A stretch of 64,000 nucleotides of DNA, from the NCBI RefSeq assembly GCF_027497215.1, contig NZ_CP114904.1:1178001-1242000 (forward strand). The letters run 5' to 3'. Position 1 is the first letter of the stretch, and the number at the start of each line of letters is the position of its first letter. The notes beneath the pieces are model-generated. The model was given only the letters and a program-made list of their open reading frames with translations, was not told the origin of the DNA and did no database searches. The DNA is from Micromonospora sp. WMMD812. Its GTDB lineage: Bacteria; Actinomycetota; Actinomycetes; Mycobacteriales; Micromonosporaceae. Shown piece after piece: positions 46,147 to 54,732 of this stretch. The position numbers and the translations under genes are program-made.

Positions 46147-47085
46147 TCAGCTACGGAAGGTGGTGCGGTACGCCTGTGGCGTCACCCCGCTGAGTCGCTT
46201 GAACTGGGCGCGGAAGTGCGCCGGCGACATGAAGCCGACCAGGTGGGCGATCCGGTCGACGCCGTGCTCGGTGCTCTCCAGGAGTTCCTGTGCCCGGCGA
46301 ATGCGCACGGCGGTGACCCACTGCATCGGGGTGCGGCCGGTCTCCTCGTGGAAGCGGCGGTTGAGCGTGCGCACGCTGAGCCCGGCCCGGGTGGCCACGT
46401 CGGCCAGAGTCAGTTTCTCGAAGGCATGGGACTCCAGCCACTCGAGGACCGCGCCGAGGCCGATCTCGCCGGCGCCCGCGCCGGGGCGCACGATGAACTG
46501 TGCCTGCCCGCCGTCGCGGTGCAGTGGTGCCACAGCCTGCCGTGACGCGTCGGCGGCGACTGCGGCGCCGTAGTCGCGGCGGACGAGGTGTAGGCACATG
46601 TCCACCCCGGCGGTCGCCCCGGCCGAGGTGATGAACTGACCGGCGTCGACGTACAGCACCTCGGGGTCCACCTGCACGGCCGGGAAGGCCGCCTGCAACT
46701 GCTCGGCGGCAGCCCAGTGGGTGGTGGCCCGCCGGTGGTCAAGCAGCCCGGCGGCGGCGAGGGTGAAGGCGCCCACGCAGATCGAGGCGATGCGGGTACC
46801 GGCGGCCGCGGCGGCCCGTAGCGCGTCCAGTGCCGCGGTCGGCACCGACGCGGCCGGGTCGTACCGCCCGGGCACGATCACGGTGTCGGCGTCCGCGAGC
46901 GCGTCGAGGCTGTGGTCGACGGCCAGACGCAGCGGGCCGGCGTCGACCACCGGCTCGCTGCCGCAGACCAGTGTCCGGTAGCCGGCCTGGCCGCCCGGCA
47001 GCCGCACCCGGCCGAGCACGTCGATCGGCGTGGCCAGATCGAACGCGATCGTGCCCGGAAGCGCCAGGACGAACACGGTATGCAT
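46147..47085 (-). CDS. GlxA-type transcriptional regulator
   Basis: This 312-residue protein has an N-terminal DJ-1/PfpI-like domain (about 1-180, with ICVGAFTLAAAGLLDHRRAT at the position of the nucleophile elbow) fused to a C-terminal AraC-type double HTH (about 212-312; LTLADVATRAGLSVRTLNRR and VDRIAHLVGFMSPAHFRAQF). This is the GlxA/FtrA architecture. It is divergent from a stand-alone DJ-1 gene with 98 bp between the starts and probably controls it. Confidence 0.93.
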   Translation of the reverse strand: MHTVFVLALPGTIAFDLATPIDVLGRVRLPGGQAGYRTLVCGSEPVVDAGPLRLAVDHSLDALADADTVIVPGRYDPAASVPTAALDALRAAAAAGTRIASICVGAFTLAAAGLLDHRRATTHWAAAEQLQAAFPAVQVDPEVLYVDAGQFITSAGATAGVDMCLHLVRRDYGAAVAADASRQAVAPLHRDGGQAQFIVRPGAGAGEIGLGAVLEWLESHAFEKLTLADVATRAGLSVRTLNRRFHEETGRTPMQWVTAVRIRRAQELLESTEHGVDRIAHLVGFMSPAHFRAQFKRLSGVTPQAYRTTFRS

Positions 47086-47183
47086 CGCGACGGTCCTCGG
47101 ATCGAGGGAGGTGGCAAGAAGCAGTTGGACGATGACAATCCTGCCACTGGTCGGGTCGACCGGCGAAGCCGAGGATCGGTGGC

Positions 47184-47837
47184 ATGTTGGTGCAGATCGT
47201 GTTGTTCGACGGGTTCGACCCGCTCGATGTCATCGCGCCCTTCGAGGTCCTCGCGGCCGGCGGCGACGCGACCGGCGGCGCCCTGGCGGTGGAGCTCGTC
47301 GCCGCTGACGGCCCTCGGGAGGTGGTCGGCGGCACCCGCGGCCTGACACTGCGGGCGACCGCGCGGCTGGACCCGAACCGGCCGGGCTACGTCGTCGTAC
47401 CCGGTGCGAGCGGGCCCACGACCGGGGACCCCGACCAGGGCGCGGTGACGATCCCCGTGCTGCTGGCCCGGTTCGCCGAGTCGGCGGCGCCGCTGCTGCT
47501 CGCCGCCCTGCGCAACCCCGACTTGACGGTCGCCACCGTCTGCGGCGGGGCGCTCACCCTGGCGATGGCGGGCCTGATAGAGGGCCGCCACGCGGTGACC
47601 CACCGGCTCGGCATGGACGTGCTCGACGCGACGGGCGTGCACGCGGTGCCGGCCCGGGTCGTCGACGACGGCGACCTGATCAGCGCGGGTGGTGTCACGT
47701 CCGGCCTGGACCTCGGGCTGCACATCCTGGAACGCGAGTTCGGTCCGCGAGTCGCGCACGCCGTCGAAACCCTGTTCGAGTACGAGCGGCGCGGCATCGT
47801 CTGGCGCAACGCCGGCCGCGTGCCCGTCACGATCTGA
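47184..47837 (+). CDS. DJ-1/PfpI-family protein
   Basis: This 217-residue class I glutamine amidotransferase-like protein has LFDGFDPLDVIAPFEVL at the start and the nucleophile Cys in VATVCGGALTLAMAGLI. ISAGGVTSGLDLGLHIL follows. It resembles the sensor half of the divergent GlxA-type regulator, so the two may see the same ligand. The next small gene follows by 11 bp and is probably in the same transcript. Confidence 0.88.
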   Translation: MLVQIVLFDGFDPLDVIAPFEVLAAGGDATGGALAVELVAADGPREVVGGTRGLTLRATARLDPNRPGYVVVPGASGPTTGDPDQGAVTIPVLLARFAESAAPLLLAALRNPDLTVATVCGGALTLAMAGLIEGRHAVTHRLGMDVLDATGVHAVPARVVDDGDLISAGGVTSGLDLGLHILEREFGPRVAHAVETLFEYERRGIVWRNAGRVPVTI

Positions 47838-47848
47838 AGGAAGCTGTC

Positions 47849-48163
47849 ATGCACCCCATCCTCGGCACCTGGGACGTGAGCCTGAAGACCCCGATCGGCA
47901 CGCTGAGCGCCGTCTACGTCTTCAGCGACGTTGCCGGCGGGCTCGCCGGCACCGCGTCGACGACGTCGGAGACCGTACCGTTGGCCGCGCTCGCCTGCGA
48001 CGGCCCCCGAGTGACCTGGCGACAGTCCGTGACCCGACCGATGCGGCTCCACCTCGACTTCGACGTGCTCGTGCACGGGGGAACCCTGACCGGCCACTCC
48101 CGCGCCGGGCGGCTGCCCCGCACCACGGTCACCGGCACCCGCCGCGAAAATCCGGAAGGCTGA
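47849..48163 (+). CDS. Small beta-rich protein of unknown function
   Basis: This 104-residue protein starts with HPILGTWDVSLKTPIGTLSAVYVF and contains alternating strands, like a small calycin- or lipocalin-type barrel, though no family can be named. AAGGAAG precedes its ATG. It follows the DJ-1 gene by 11 bp. Confidence 0.7.
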   Translation: MHPILGTWDVSLKTPIGTLSAVYVFSDVAGGLAGTASTTSETVPLAALACDGPRVTWRQSVTRPMRLHLDFDVLVHGGTLTGHSRAGRLPRTTVTGTRRENPEG

Positions 48164-48396
48164 GCTTCCTACCGGGCACAAGACGCACGGGACATCACCA
48201 CCGCGGCCTCCGGGCATCGCTACGATCGGGCACCGCTGCCCCGCCCGTCGTGACGCGCGGTGACACCCGGTTGGCGGCAGATCCGGACGACGGCTCCGCT
48301 GACGATTCGCCCGATCCGCCCCGTACGACGCACGAACGGTGCCACGATGCCGGCAGGGCGTGCCGGCGGTGGTCGCCCCAGCCGAGAGGGGTCCAC

Positions 48397-48505
48397 GTGA
48401 GCACCGTCCCGCCGGGCACGCCCGCTGGGCCGACCTGGCCATCGCCCGGATCTCGCCGACGCGCGGCGCTCCTACCCGGAGCTGTTCGGCTGGACCGGGC
48501 GGATC
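48397..48505 (+). pseudogene. Remnant of a VOC-domain gene
   Basis: A GTG at 48397 with GAGAGGGG upstream begins STVPPGTPA. After two frame changes the sequence continues as WADLAI and DLADARRSYPELFGWTGR. This matches the start of the intact VOC gene 200 bp downstream (IPPGAPAWVDL, LFGWAV). At least two indels break it, and nothing beyond the first strands is left. It occupies part of the otherwise empty gap 48164-48606. Confidence 0.6.
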
Positions 48506-48606
48506 ACGCCGGCAGCCGAGGCGGGCGGCTCGGCACGCGGATCGTGGCGGGTTGATGCCGTCATCCCGCCGACAGTTGCCCGAGCAGAGGAAGCGAAGCG
48601 GAAGCC

Positions 48607-49374
48607 ATGACAGACATCCCACCGGGGGCACCCGCCTGGGTCGACCTGATCACCACCGACCTCGCCGGCGCGGCGCGCTTCTACGCGCCCTTGTTCGGCT
48701 GGGCCGTCGCCGAAGCGGACCGGCAACCCGCGGCTGACGGGCACCTCGTCTTCCATCAGCAGGGCAAACCCGTGGCCGGCGCCGGGCTGGGCGCCGGCCC
48801 GCAACGGCCGCCCGCCTGGCTGCCCTACCTGTCGACCGACGACGCCGAGGGGGCCTGCCAGCGGGTGACCGCCGCCGGCGGCCGGATCCTGACCGAGCCC
48901 TTCGACATCCCCGGCTCCCGGCGGACGGCGCTGGTCGCCGACCCGGCCGGGGCGTCGTTCGGGGTCTGGCAGTCGCTCGGCATGCCGGGGGCCGAGGTGT
49001 TCGACGTACCCGGCTCGCTGACCTGGCCCGAGCTGACCACGCGGGAGTCGGACCGGGCCAAGGAGTTCTACGGGTCGGTGTTCGGCTGGACGGCGGACGA
49101 CCAACCGATGGGCCCGATCACCTACACCACCTGGCAGCTGGACGGTCGTCCCGTCGCCGGGATGATGCCCATGATCGGCGAAGACTGGGGTGACCTCCCG
49201 TCCCACTGGATGGTCTACTTCGCGGTCACCGACACCGACCGGGTCGTCGCCGAGGCGCTCCGGATGGGCGCGACCCTCGCCGTCCAGCCGACAGACCTGA
49301 CGCGGGGCCGGTTCGCCGTGCTCACCGACCCGCAGGGAGCGTTCTTCTCGGTCCTCGGGACCACACCACCCTGA
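48607..49374 (+). CDS. Two-domain VOC (glyoxalase-fold) protein
   Basis: This 255-residue protein has two VOC modules (about 8-120 and 132-253). They begin WVDLITTDLAGAARFYAPLF and WPELTTRESDRAKEFYGSVF. This resembles the actinobacterial CFP30B-like family. Metal-binding residues are not fully conserved, so an enzymatic role is uncertain. Ribosome site GAAGCGGAAGCC precedes the ATG. A decayed relative lies just upstream. Confidence 0.88.
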   Translation: MTDIPPGAPAWVDLITTDLAGAARFYAPLFGWAVAEADRQPAADGHLVFHQQGKPVAGAGLGAGPQRPPAWLPYLSTDDAEGACQRVTAAGGRILTEPFDIPGSRRTALVADPAGASFGVWQSLGMPGAEVFDVPGSLTWPELTTRESDRAKEFYGSVFGWTADDQPMGPITYTTWQLDGRPVAGMMPMIGEDWGDLPSHWMVYFAVTDTDRVVAEALRMGATLAVQPTDLTRGRFAVLTDPQGAFFSVLGTTPP

Positions 49375-49527
49375 CCGTACGGGGATCAAGGCCGTACCGG
49401 CACCACCAGCGGCCGGTGCTCGCCGTCGACGACAATCTCCGGATCACCTCGCAGCGCAGCGCCGGCCGCCGCCGACACCAGCGCCGGCGCCTCCACCATC
49501 CCCCGGGCAAGCCATCGCCAAGGCATG

Positions 49528-50052
49528 TCAAGAAACGTCGCCGTTGTACTTGATCATCGCGCAGCGCCGAAAAGCATCGATTCCGGGCAGCGCCGCTTCG
49601 TGTTGCATCGCGGCTGCCAGCTCGCGTCCGATCTCCGCGCCGGGTAGCTCTCGGTACCCAAGTTTCCGGTAGTAGGGACCGTTCCAGGGCACATCGCGGA
49701 ACGTCGTCAGGGTCGTCGCCGGCCGATCGTTGCGCCTGCCCCAAAGTTCGAGGTGCGATATAAGCCGGCGGCCGATGCCCCGCCGTGCGTGAGTGGGAGC
49801 TACCGATACCTGCTCTACGTGGGCATTACCGTCCAGCACCCTTGCCACGATGTAGCCGGCAATCTTCCCGTCTTCCTCGGCAACCCAGACCAGCCCTTGC
49901 CGCTGACTTCGACCCAGGGCCTGCTGATCGGGAACATGGTCGGCCACCTCGGACATGCCAACCGAGTGGAAGAGCTCGCCGGCCTGGACCTCGAGCAGAG
50001 CCACGTCGTCGAGCTCCGACTGTCTTGCCGAACGGATCAGCGGGGAAGCCAC
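49528..50052 (-). CDS. GNAT-family N-acetyltransferase
   Basis: From the GTG at 50052 (GGAGG 7 nt upstream) this is 174 residues. It has the GNAT acetyl-CoA motif VSVAPTHARRGIGRRLISHL, preceded by WVAEEDGKIAGYIVARVL, and an ending (YYRKLGYRELP) typical of small GNATs. The substrate is unknown. An in-frame ATG at 50067 is an alternative start. The gene stands alone downstream of the MFS transporter gene on the same strand. Confidence 0.88.
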   Translation of the reverse strand: MASPLIRSARQSELDDVALLEVQAGELFHSVGMSEVADHVPDQQALGRSQRQGLVWVAEEDGKIAGYIVARVLDGNAHVEQVSVAPTHARRGIGRRLISHLELWGRRNDRPATTLTTFRDVPWNGPYYRKLGYRELPGAEIGRELAAAMQHEAALPGIDAFRRCAMIKYNGDVS

Positions 50053-50324
50053 AGCCTCACCCTCCATCAGCGCGAAGAGGTCCTGCAACCGGGATTTCCG
50101 GACGCTCGGACCCGGATGAAGCTGGTCACCGACGGTGACGAGCTCAGCGACGCCTTCGGGTCCCTGTCGGCGGCTCCAGGACGGTTCAGCACGATGGGGT
50201 TCAGCGGGATATGCCGCGACCGCTGCGGCAAGGTCGGCGCGACGGCCAGCACCCGAGGCGTACACGGGAGGCCGTGGTGCCCTCTGCGAGCTCGATTCGC
50301 CGGACTGCTGTCGGCCGGCGACGA

Positions 50325-51617
50325 CTACTGCGGCTTGTCTGGTGACGGAAGGAGCGGTCCCAGGCGGGCGAGTGGAGACAGAACCATCAGCACGGGTGAC
50401 AGCATCATGCCGGCGGCCGTGACCAGGAGCGCCGCCCGCATTCCCCAGTGTTCGGCGAGAAGGCCGCCGAGCAGCGAGCCGACTGGCGTCAGACCCATGC
50501 CGGCGAAGGTGATCGTCGCGGCGACGCGGCCCTGCATCGCGTCCGGGGTGACGGCCTGCCGGACGGCCATGATGGCGACGTTGACCAGTTGGCCGAAGGC
50601 CCCGAACACGAGGTTGATCGCGATCAGCGCCGGAATGGTGGCCACGGAGGCGCCGTGCAGCGCGGGCACACACAGCATCACGCCGTCACCGATGACCGCC
50701 GCTCCGACGAGTGTCGCGCCGTAACCGAGGCGGCGCGGGAGCCGGGCGGCGAGCAGGGAGCCCACGAGCGCCCCCGGTCCCGTCGCGGCGAGCGCCAGTC
50801 CGATGGCGGTACCGGACAGGTGCAGTTCCCGGGGCAAGAAGAGCAGGTAGGTGGTCATCATGGCCGCGAAGGACAACTGGAATGCGGCCGAGGCGAGGCA
50901 CACGGTACGGAGCAAGGCATCGCCGGCCACGAAGCGGAGGCCCTCGTGGATCCGAAGCCAGACCCGTTGGGGCCCGCCCGGTTGCGCGGGGATCGACTCG
51001 CGGTGACGGACACGGGAGATGCCCAGGAACGACACCACGAAGAACAGGGCGCTGGCTGCGGCGGCGATCGGCGCCGACAGCAGGGACGTCATCGTCCCGC
51101 CGAGGGCGGGACCGCCGATCTGGGCCGCGGACCGGCTTGCCTCGATCGCGCTGTTGCCCTGCAGCAGCTGATCGCGTTTCACCAGGCGTACGAGGGAGGC
51201 TTGGTAGGCGACGTCGAAGAACACCGACAGGGCCCCGACGGCGAAGGCGACGGCCAGCAGTACCGGCATGTCGAGGCCGCCCACAAGGGCCGCCACGGCG
51301 GCTCCGCCCAGCGCCAGGGCCCGGCCGAGGTCCGCCACGACCATGACCGTGCGGGTCCGCCACTTGTCCACCCACACGCCCACGAACAGCGCGAGCAGCA
51401 ACTGCGGTGCCTGCCCCACCGCGCGCAGGACGCCCAGTTGATCCGCGCCGACGTCGAGTGTCAGGACGGCGATCAGCGGCAGGATCACCAGGCTCGAATG
51501 CTCGCCCACCTGTGAGGCCGTCTGGCCGGCCCAAAGGCTGCGGAAGTCGGAGTTGCGCCACAGGTTCTGCGTAACGGATCGGGCGGAATCGGAGACGGCG
51601 GAGTAACGGGACGGCAC
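50325..51617 (-). CDS. MFS transporter, MFS_3/enterobactin-exporter-like
   Basis: This 430-residue, twelve-helix transporter has the motif-A-like loop GVWVDKWRTRTVMVVADLGRA after helix 2, and a central loop near residue 220. It resembles actinobacterial drug or siderophore exporters of the EntS type. The GTG at 51617 has AAGGGG upstream and is preferred to a TTG at 51644. The 260 bp upstream of the start contain a short palindrome (51735-51750). Confidence 0.87.
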   Translation of the reverse strand: MPSRYSAVSDSARSVTQNLWRNSDFRSLWAGQTASQVGEHSSLVILPLIAVLTLDVGADQLGVLRAVGQAPQLLLALFVGVWVDKWRTRTVMVVADLGRALALGGAAVAALVGGLDMPVLLAVAFAVGALSVFFDVAYQASLVRLVKRDQLLQGNSAIEASRSAAQIGGPALGGTMTSLLSAPIAAAASALFFVVSFLGISRVRHRESIPAQPGGPQRVWLRIHEGLRFVAGDALLRTVCLASAAFQLSFAAMMTTYLLFLPRELHLSGTAIGLALAATGPGALVGSLLAARLPRRLGYGATLVGAAVIGDGVMLCVPALHGASVATIPALIAINLVFGAFGQLVNVAIMAVRQAVTPDAMQGRVAATITFAGMGLTPVGSLLGGLLAEHWGMRAALLVTAAGMMLSPVLMVLSPLARLGPLLPSPDKPQ

Positions 51618-51734
51618 AGGGACCCCTTGGGTTGCTGCGGGCAAGGCGCACCGACCGCCGTACGGCCAATCTGCTGGCGGTGCAGGTGGGAAAGGCTCGC
51701 CGTGCCGCGCGATTCAGGGGCAGCACGCGATGAC

Positions 51735-51750
51735 AGGCCGATCTCGGCCT
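51735..51750. promoter_or_regulatory. Short palindrome upstream of the MFS gene
   Basis: AGGCCGA-TC-TCGGCCT is a perfect inverted repeat 118 bp upstream of the MFS start. It may be an operator for an unlinked repressor. No regulator gene is adjacent. Confidence 0.3.
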
Positions 51751-51877
51751 AGGACGTCAACGCGCGCTCGGACGACCGGGCATGTCTCAGCTCCTCGTGG
51801 GTCACTCGCCGCGCCACAGTAGCCGCCGGCGGTTCAGCAGGAAAGGCGATTAGGAGCCCCGGCCGCACAGCCAGCGC

Positions 51878-54280
51878 TCAGCGGAGTGTGCCGAGGTCGA
51901 TGGCCTCGGCCATCGCGCGGTAGCCCGCGTCCGACGGGTGCAGATGGTCGCCCGAGTCGTACGCCGGGAGGATCCTCTGCGGGTCGGCCGGGTCACGCAC
52001 CACCGCGTCGAAGTCGACGACGGCGTCGAAGTCGTCGCTCGTGCGGATGAACTCGTTCACGGCCTGCCGCACCGTGTCGCGTTCCTCGGTGTAGGAGCGC
52101 CATCCCTTCATCGGCGTGATGGTTCCGACGACGATCCGCAGGCCCTGTGCGTGCGCCTGGGCGGCGATCTGCCGCAGGGCGAGTTTCAGGATGTCCGGGT
52201 CGGGGCGTTCGAGGTTGAGGATGTCGTTGACGCCCTCGAGCATGATGACCGTGCGCGCTCCGGACGTGGTCAGCATGTCCCGGGGCAGGCGTGCGAAGGC
52301 GTTCGGGCCCCCGATCCCGGTTCCCGTGCTGCTGTCCAGGATCCGGTTGCCGCTGATGCCGCTGTTGACCACGCCGAGCTTGGTCGGTCCCGGCTCGGCG
52401 GCGAGCCGGTCGGCGAGGGCGTCGGGCCACCGCAGGTTGGCATTGACGGTCGACTTGTCCCCATCGGTGATCGAGTCGCCGAAGGTCACCACCGTGCCGC
52501 GCGCGGTGGAGGACCGGACGTCCACGGCTGTCACGTAGTACCAGGCCGTCGTCGGCTGGGTGAACGCGGTGCCATGCTCGTCCGCCGCGTGGTCGCCGTC
52601 CGAGGAGATGAACGACGTCTGGTACGAGCGCGGATGTTCCGTCACCGGGCCGGACGGCTCCGGGGTGTAGACGGTCACCAGCAGGTCCCCGTCCGCGGGC
52701 ACGGCGAGGGAGACCGGGTCGCTGAGCACCTCACCGCCGGCCGGGATGGTCACCGATGGCGCACCGCCGAAGGTCAGCTCACGCATGGTGCCGGTGACCG
52801 CGTCCGGCGCGTCGGGTCGGCTCGCGACCGCCAGGGTCGTTCGTCCCATCAGGACCGGTGCCGTCCCGAGCGCGTTGGACAGGCGCACGCGAGCCGTGTC
52901 ACCACCCACGCTGGTGTGCACCAGGTTGCGGATCGAGTGGTTCGGCAGGCCCTGGTCGGCACCGGGCGTCGTCCGCGCCATGGCCGTCTGCCAGGTGCCG
53001 ACCCAGCGGCCGGGCCGGCCGGCGTCGAGCTTGTCCAGGTCGACGACCGCCGCCATCGCCTGGTAACCGGCGTCCTTCGGGTGCAGGTGGTCGCCGGAGT
53101 CGTACTCCGCCCGCAACCGGTTCGGCAGCGCGGGGTCCCGCAGCGCGACGTCGAAGTCGGCCACCGCGTCGAACGCGCCGCCGTCGCGGATGAAGTCGTT
53201 GACCGCCTGCCGTACGCCTTCCAGCTCCTCGGTGTAGTTGCTCGACCCGCCGAACGGCGTGAGCGTGCCACCGGTGACCCGCAGCCCCTTCGCCTTGGCC
53301 TGAGCCGCTAGCTGGCCCAGCGCCGCGATGATTTGCGACGGCTCGTGGTGCTGCGGCTGGCCGCCGATGTCGTTGATTCCCAACATGACGATCACGGAAC
53401 GTACGCCGGTCGCGGTCAGGACATCGCGGTCCAACCGGGACAGCGCGTTGGGGTTCCAGGTGCTGTTGAGCAACCGGTTCGAGCTGATGCCGGCGTTGAG
53501 CACGCCGAGCCGCGTCTTCCCGGGCTCGGCGATCAGCCGGTCGGCCAGGTAGTCCGGCCAGCGGTGGTTCGCGTTCCGTGTCGAGTTGTTCCCGTCGGTG
53601 ATCGAGTCGCCGAGCGTGACCACCGCGCCCTCGGCGCGTCCCAGGACGTCCACGCCGCTCACGTACGGCCAGAAGGTGATCGTCTCGGTGAACGCCGCGC
53701 CGGACTCCTCGGCCGCGTGATCACCGTTCTGCGACAGGTACGAGGTCTGGTTGGCCACCTGGTGATAGGTCACCGGCCCGGACGCCACCGGGGTGTACAC
53801 GCTGACCAGGAGGTCGCCGTCCTCCGGAACGGCGAGGGAGATCGGGTCGCTCAGCACCTCGCCGCCGGCCGGGATGGTCACCGATGGTGTGCCGCCGAAG
53901 GTGAGCGCGCGCATCGTGCCCGCGATCGCGTCCGGCGCGTCGGGCGCATCGGCGACCGCGACCGTCACCGCGTCCATCCGCACCGCCGCCGTGCCGAGCA
54001 CGTTGGTCAGCGCGACCCGCACACCCGAGCCACCGACGCTGGTGTGCACGACGTTGCGGATGGTCCGGTCCGCGTATCCGGTGGGGAGGTTGGGCACGGT
54101 GCCGGAGGCCGAGGCCGACCAGGTGCCGACCCAGTCGCCCGGTGGCGCCGTCGACGGGGCGTCCTGGCGTGGCGCCGTCGAGGGGGCGTCCTGGCCGGCG
54201 GCGGGGGCCGGGCTCGCCAGGCCGAGCACCAGCGCGAGCACGGCACCGGCTGTCTGCGTCATTCTCCGGTGGTAGGACAT
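51878..54280 (-). CDS. Secreted tandem SGNH/GDSL hydrolase
   Basis: The 800-residue protein has a signal peptide (about 1-28), a linker with RQDAPSTAP-type repeats, and two homologous units (about 47-410 and 424-800). Each unit has a beta-rich module (WVGTW..., TSVGG, PAGGEVLSDP) followed by an SGNH esterase domain. Unit 1 has GDSITDG, GINDIGG and DHLHPKDAGY; unit 2 has GDSITDG, GVNDILN and DHLHPSDAGY, so both catalytic Ser and His/Asp sets are complete. Single-unit proteins are usual in actinobacteria. The ATG follows AGGAGGTCCC. It is divergent from a secreted sialidase, which suggests extracellular glycan de-esterification. Confidence 0.9.
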   Translation of the reverse strand: MSYHRRMTQTAGAVLALVLGLASPAPAAGQDAPSTAPRQDAPSTAPPGDWVGTWSASASGTVPNLPTGYADRTIRNVVHTSVGGSGVRVALTNVLGTAAVRMDAVTVAVADAPDAPDAIAGTMRALTFGGTPSVTIPAGGEVLSDPISLAVPEDGDLLVSVYTPVASGPVTYHQVANQTSYLSQNGDHAAEESGAAFTETITFWPYVSGVDVLGRAEGAVVTLGDSITDGNNSTRNANHRWPDYLADRLIAEPGKTRLGVLNAGISSNRLLNSTWNPNALSRLDRDVLTATGVRSVIVMLGINDIGGQPQHHEPSQIIAALGQLAAQAKAKGLRVTGGTLTPFGGSSNYTEELEGVRQAVNDFIRDGGAFDAVADFDVALRDPALPNRLRAEYDSGDHLHPKDAGYQAMAAVVDLDKLDAGRPGRWVGTWQTAMARTTPGADQGLPNHSIRNLVHTSVGGDTARVRLSNALGTAPVLMGRTTLAVASRPDAPDAVTGTMRELTFGGAPSVTIPAGGEVLSDPVSLAVPADGDLLVTVYTPEPSGPVTEHPRSYQTSFISSDGDHAADEHGTAFTQPTTAWYYVTAVDVRSSTARGTVVTFGDSITDGDKSTVNANLRWPDALADRLAAEPGPTKLGVVNSGISGNRILDSSTGTGIGGPNAFARLPRDMLTTSGARTVIMLEGVNDILNLERPDPDILKLALRQIAAQAHAQGLRIVVGTITPMKGWRSYTEERDTVRQAVNEFIRTSDDFDAVVDFDAVVRDPADPQRILPAYDSGDHLHPSDAGYRAMAEAIDLGTLR

Positions 54281-54571
54281 GGGACCTCCTCGCGGTCGTC
54301 AACGAGTTTGCTCCCCAGGCCGGTTGCGGTCAACAGGTGTCAGCTTCGCCGTCCGATTGCGACCCAGCCCCGTTCGCCACGTGGATCACGAGCGCGGGCA
54401 GAAATCCATGCCAGTAGCTGCTTCTGCGGACTCACGCTGGAATTTGAGGCGTTGCGCCCCCTCTTCGCCGCCATGCCAGGGATGTCGAACCGCTCAGGTC
54501 GTGGCGGTTGACCAGCCTCGGGCGGGACCACCCTGGTCGGCACGACGCGCGAGGGGCTTGCGACTCTCGAC

Positions 54572-54592
54572 GTCGGACGTAGGATGTCCGAC
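54572..54592. promoter_or_regulatory. Inverted-repeat candidate operator upstream of the sialidase
   Basis: GTCGGAC-GTAGGAT-GTCCGAC gives 7-bp arms with a 7-bp spacer; the right half sits within ATGTCCGACAT. It lies in the 452 bp gap (54281-54732) between the divergent SGNH and sialidase genes. A GntR- or MarR-type repressor could control one or both. No other gene was seen in the gap. Confidence 0.45.
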
Positions 54593-54732
54593 ATCTTCGC
54601 GTGACGAGAGTTGGGCGGTGCGGGCGAAGCCGCGGACGATCCGCGAGCGCCACACGTACGACAACCGGCAGCTCGGCTCCACCTGCCGGTCGACACGAGC
54701 CGCCCCAGCGGTGACCAGTGGAGGTAGGGAAC

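Noticed and set aside
49375..49527. Weak dyad GTACGG...CCGTAC after the VOC gene
   Set aside because: Only 6-bp arms; not convincing as a terminator in DNA of this composition.
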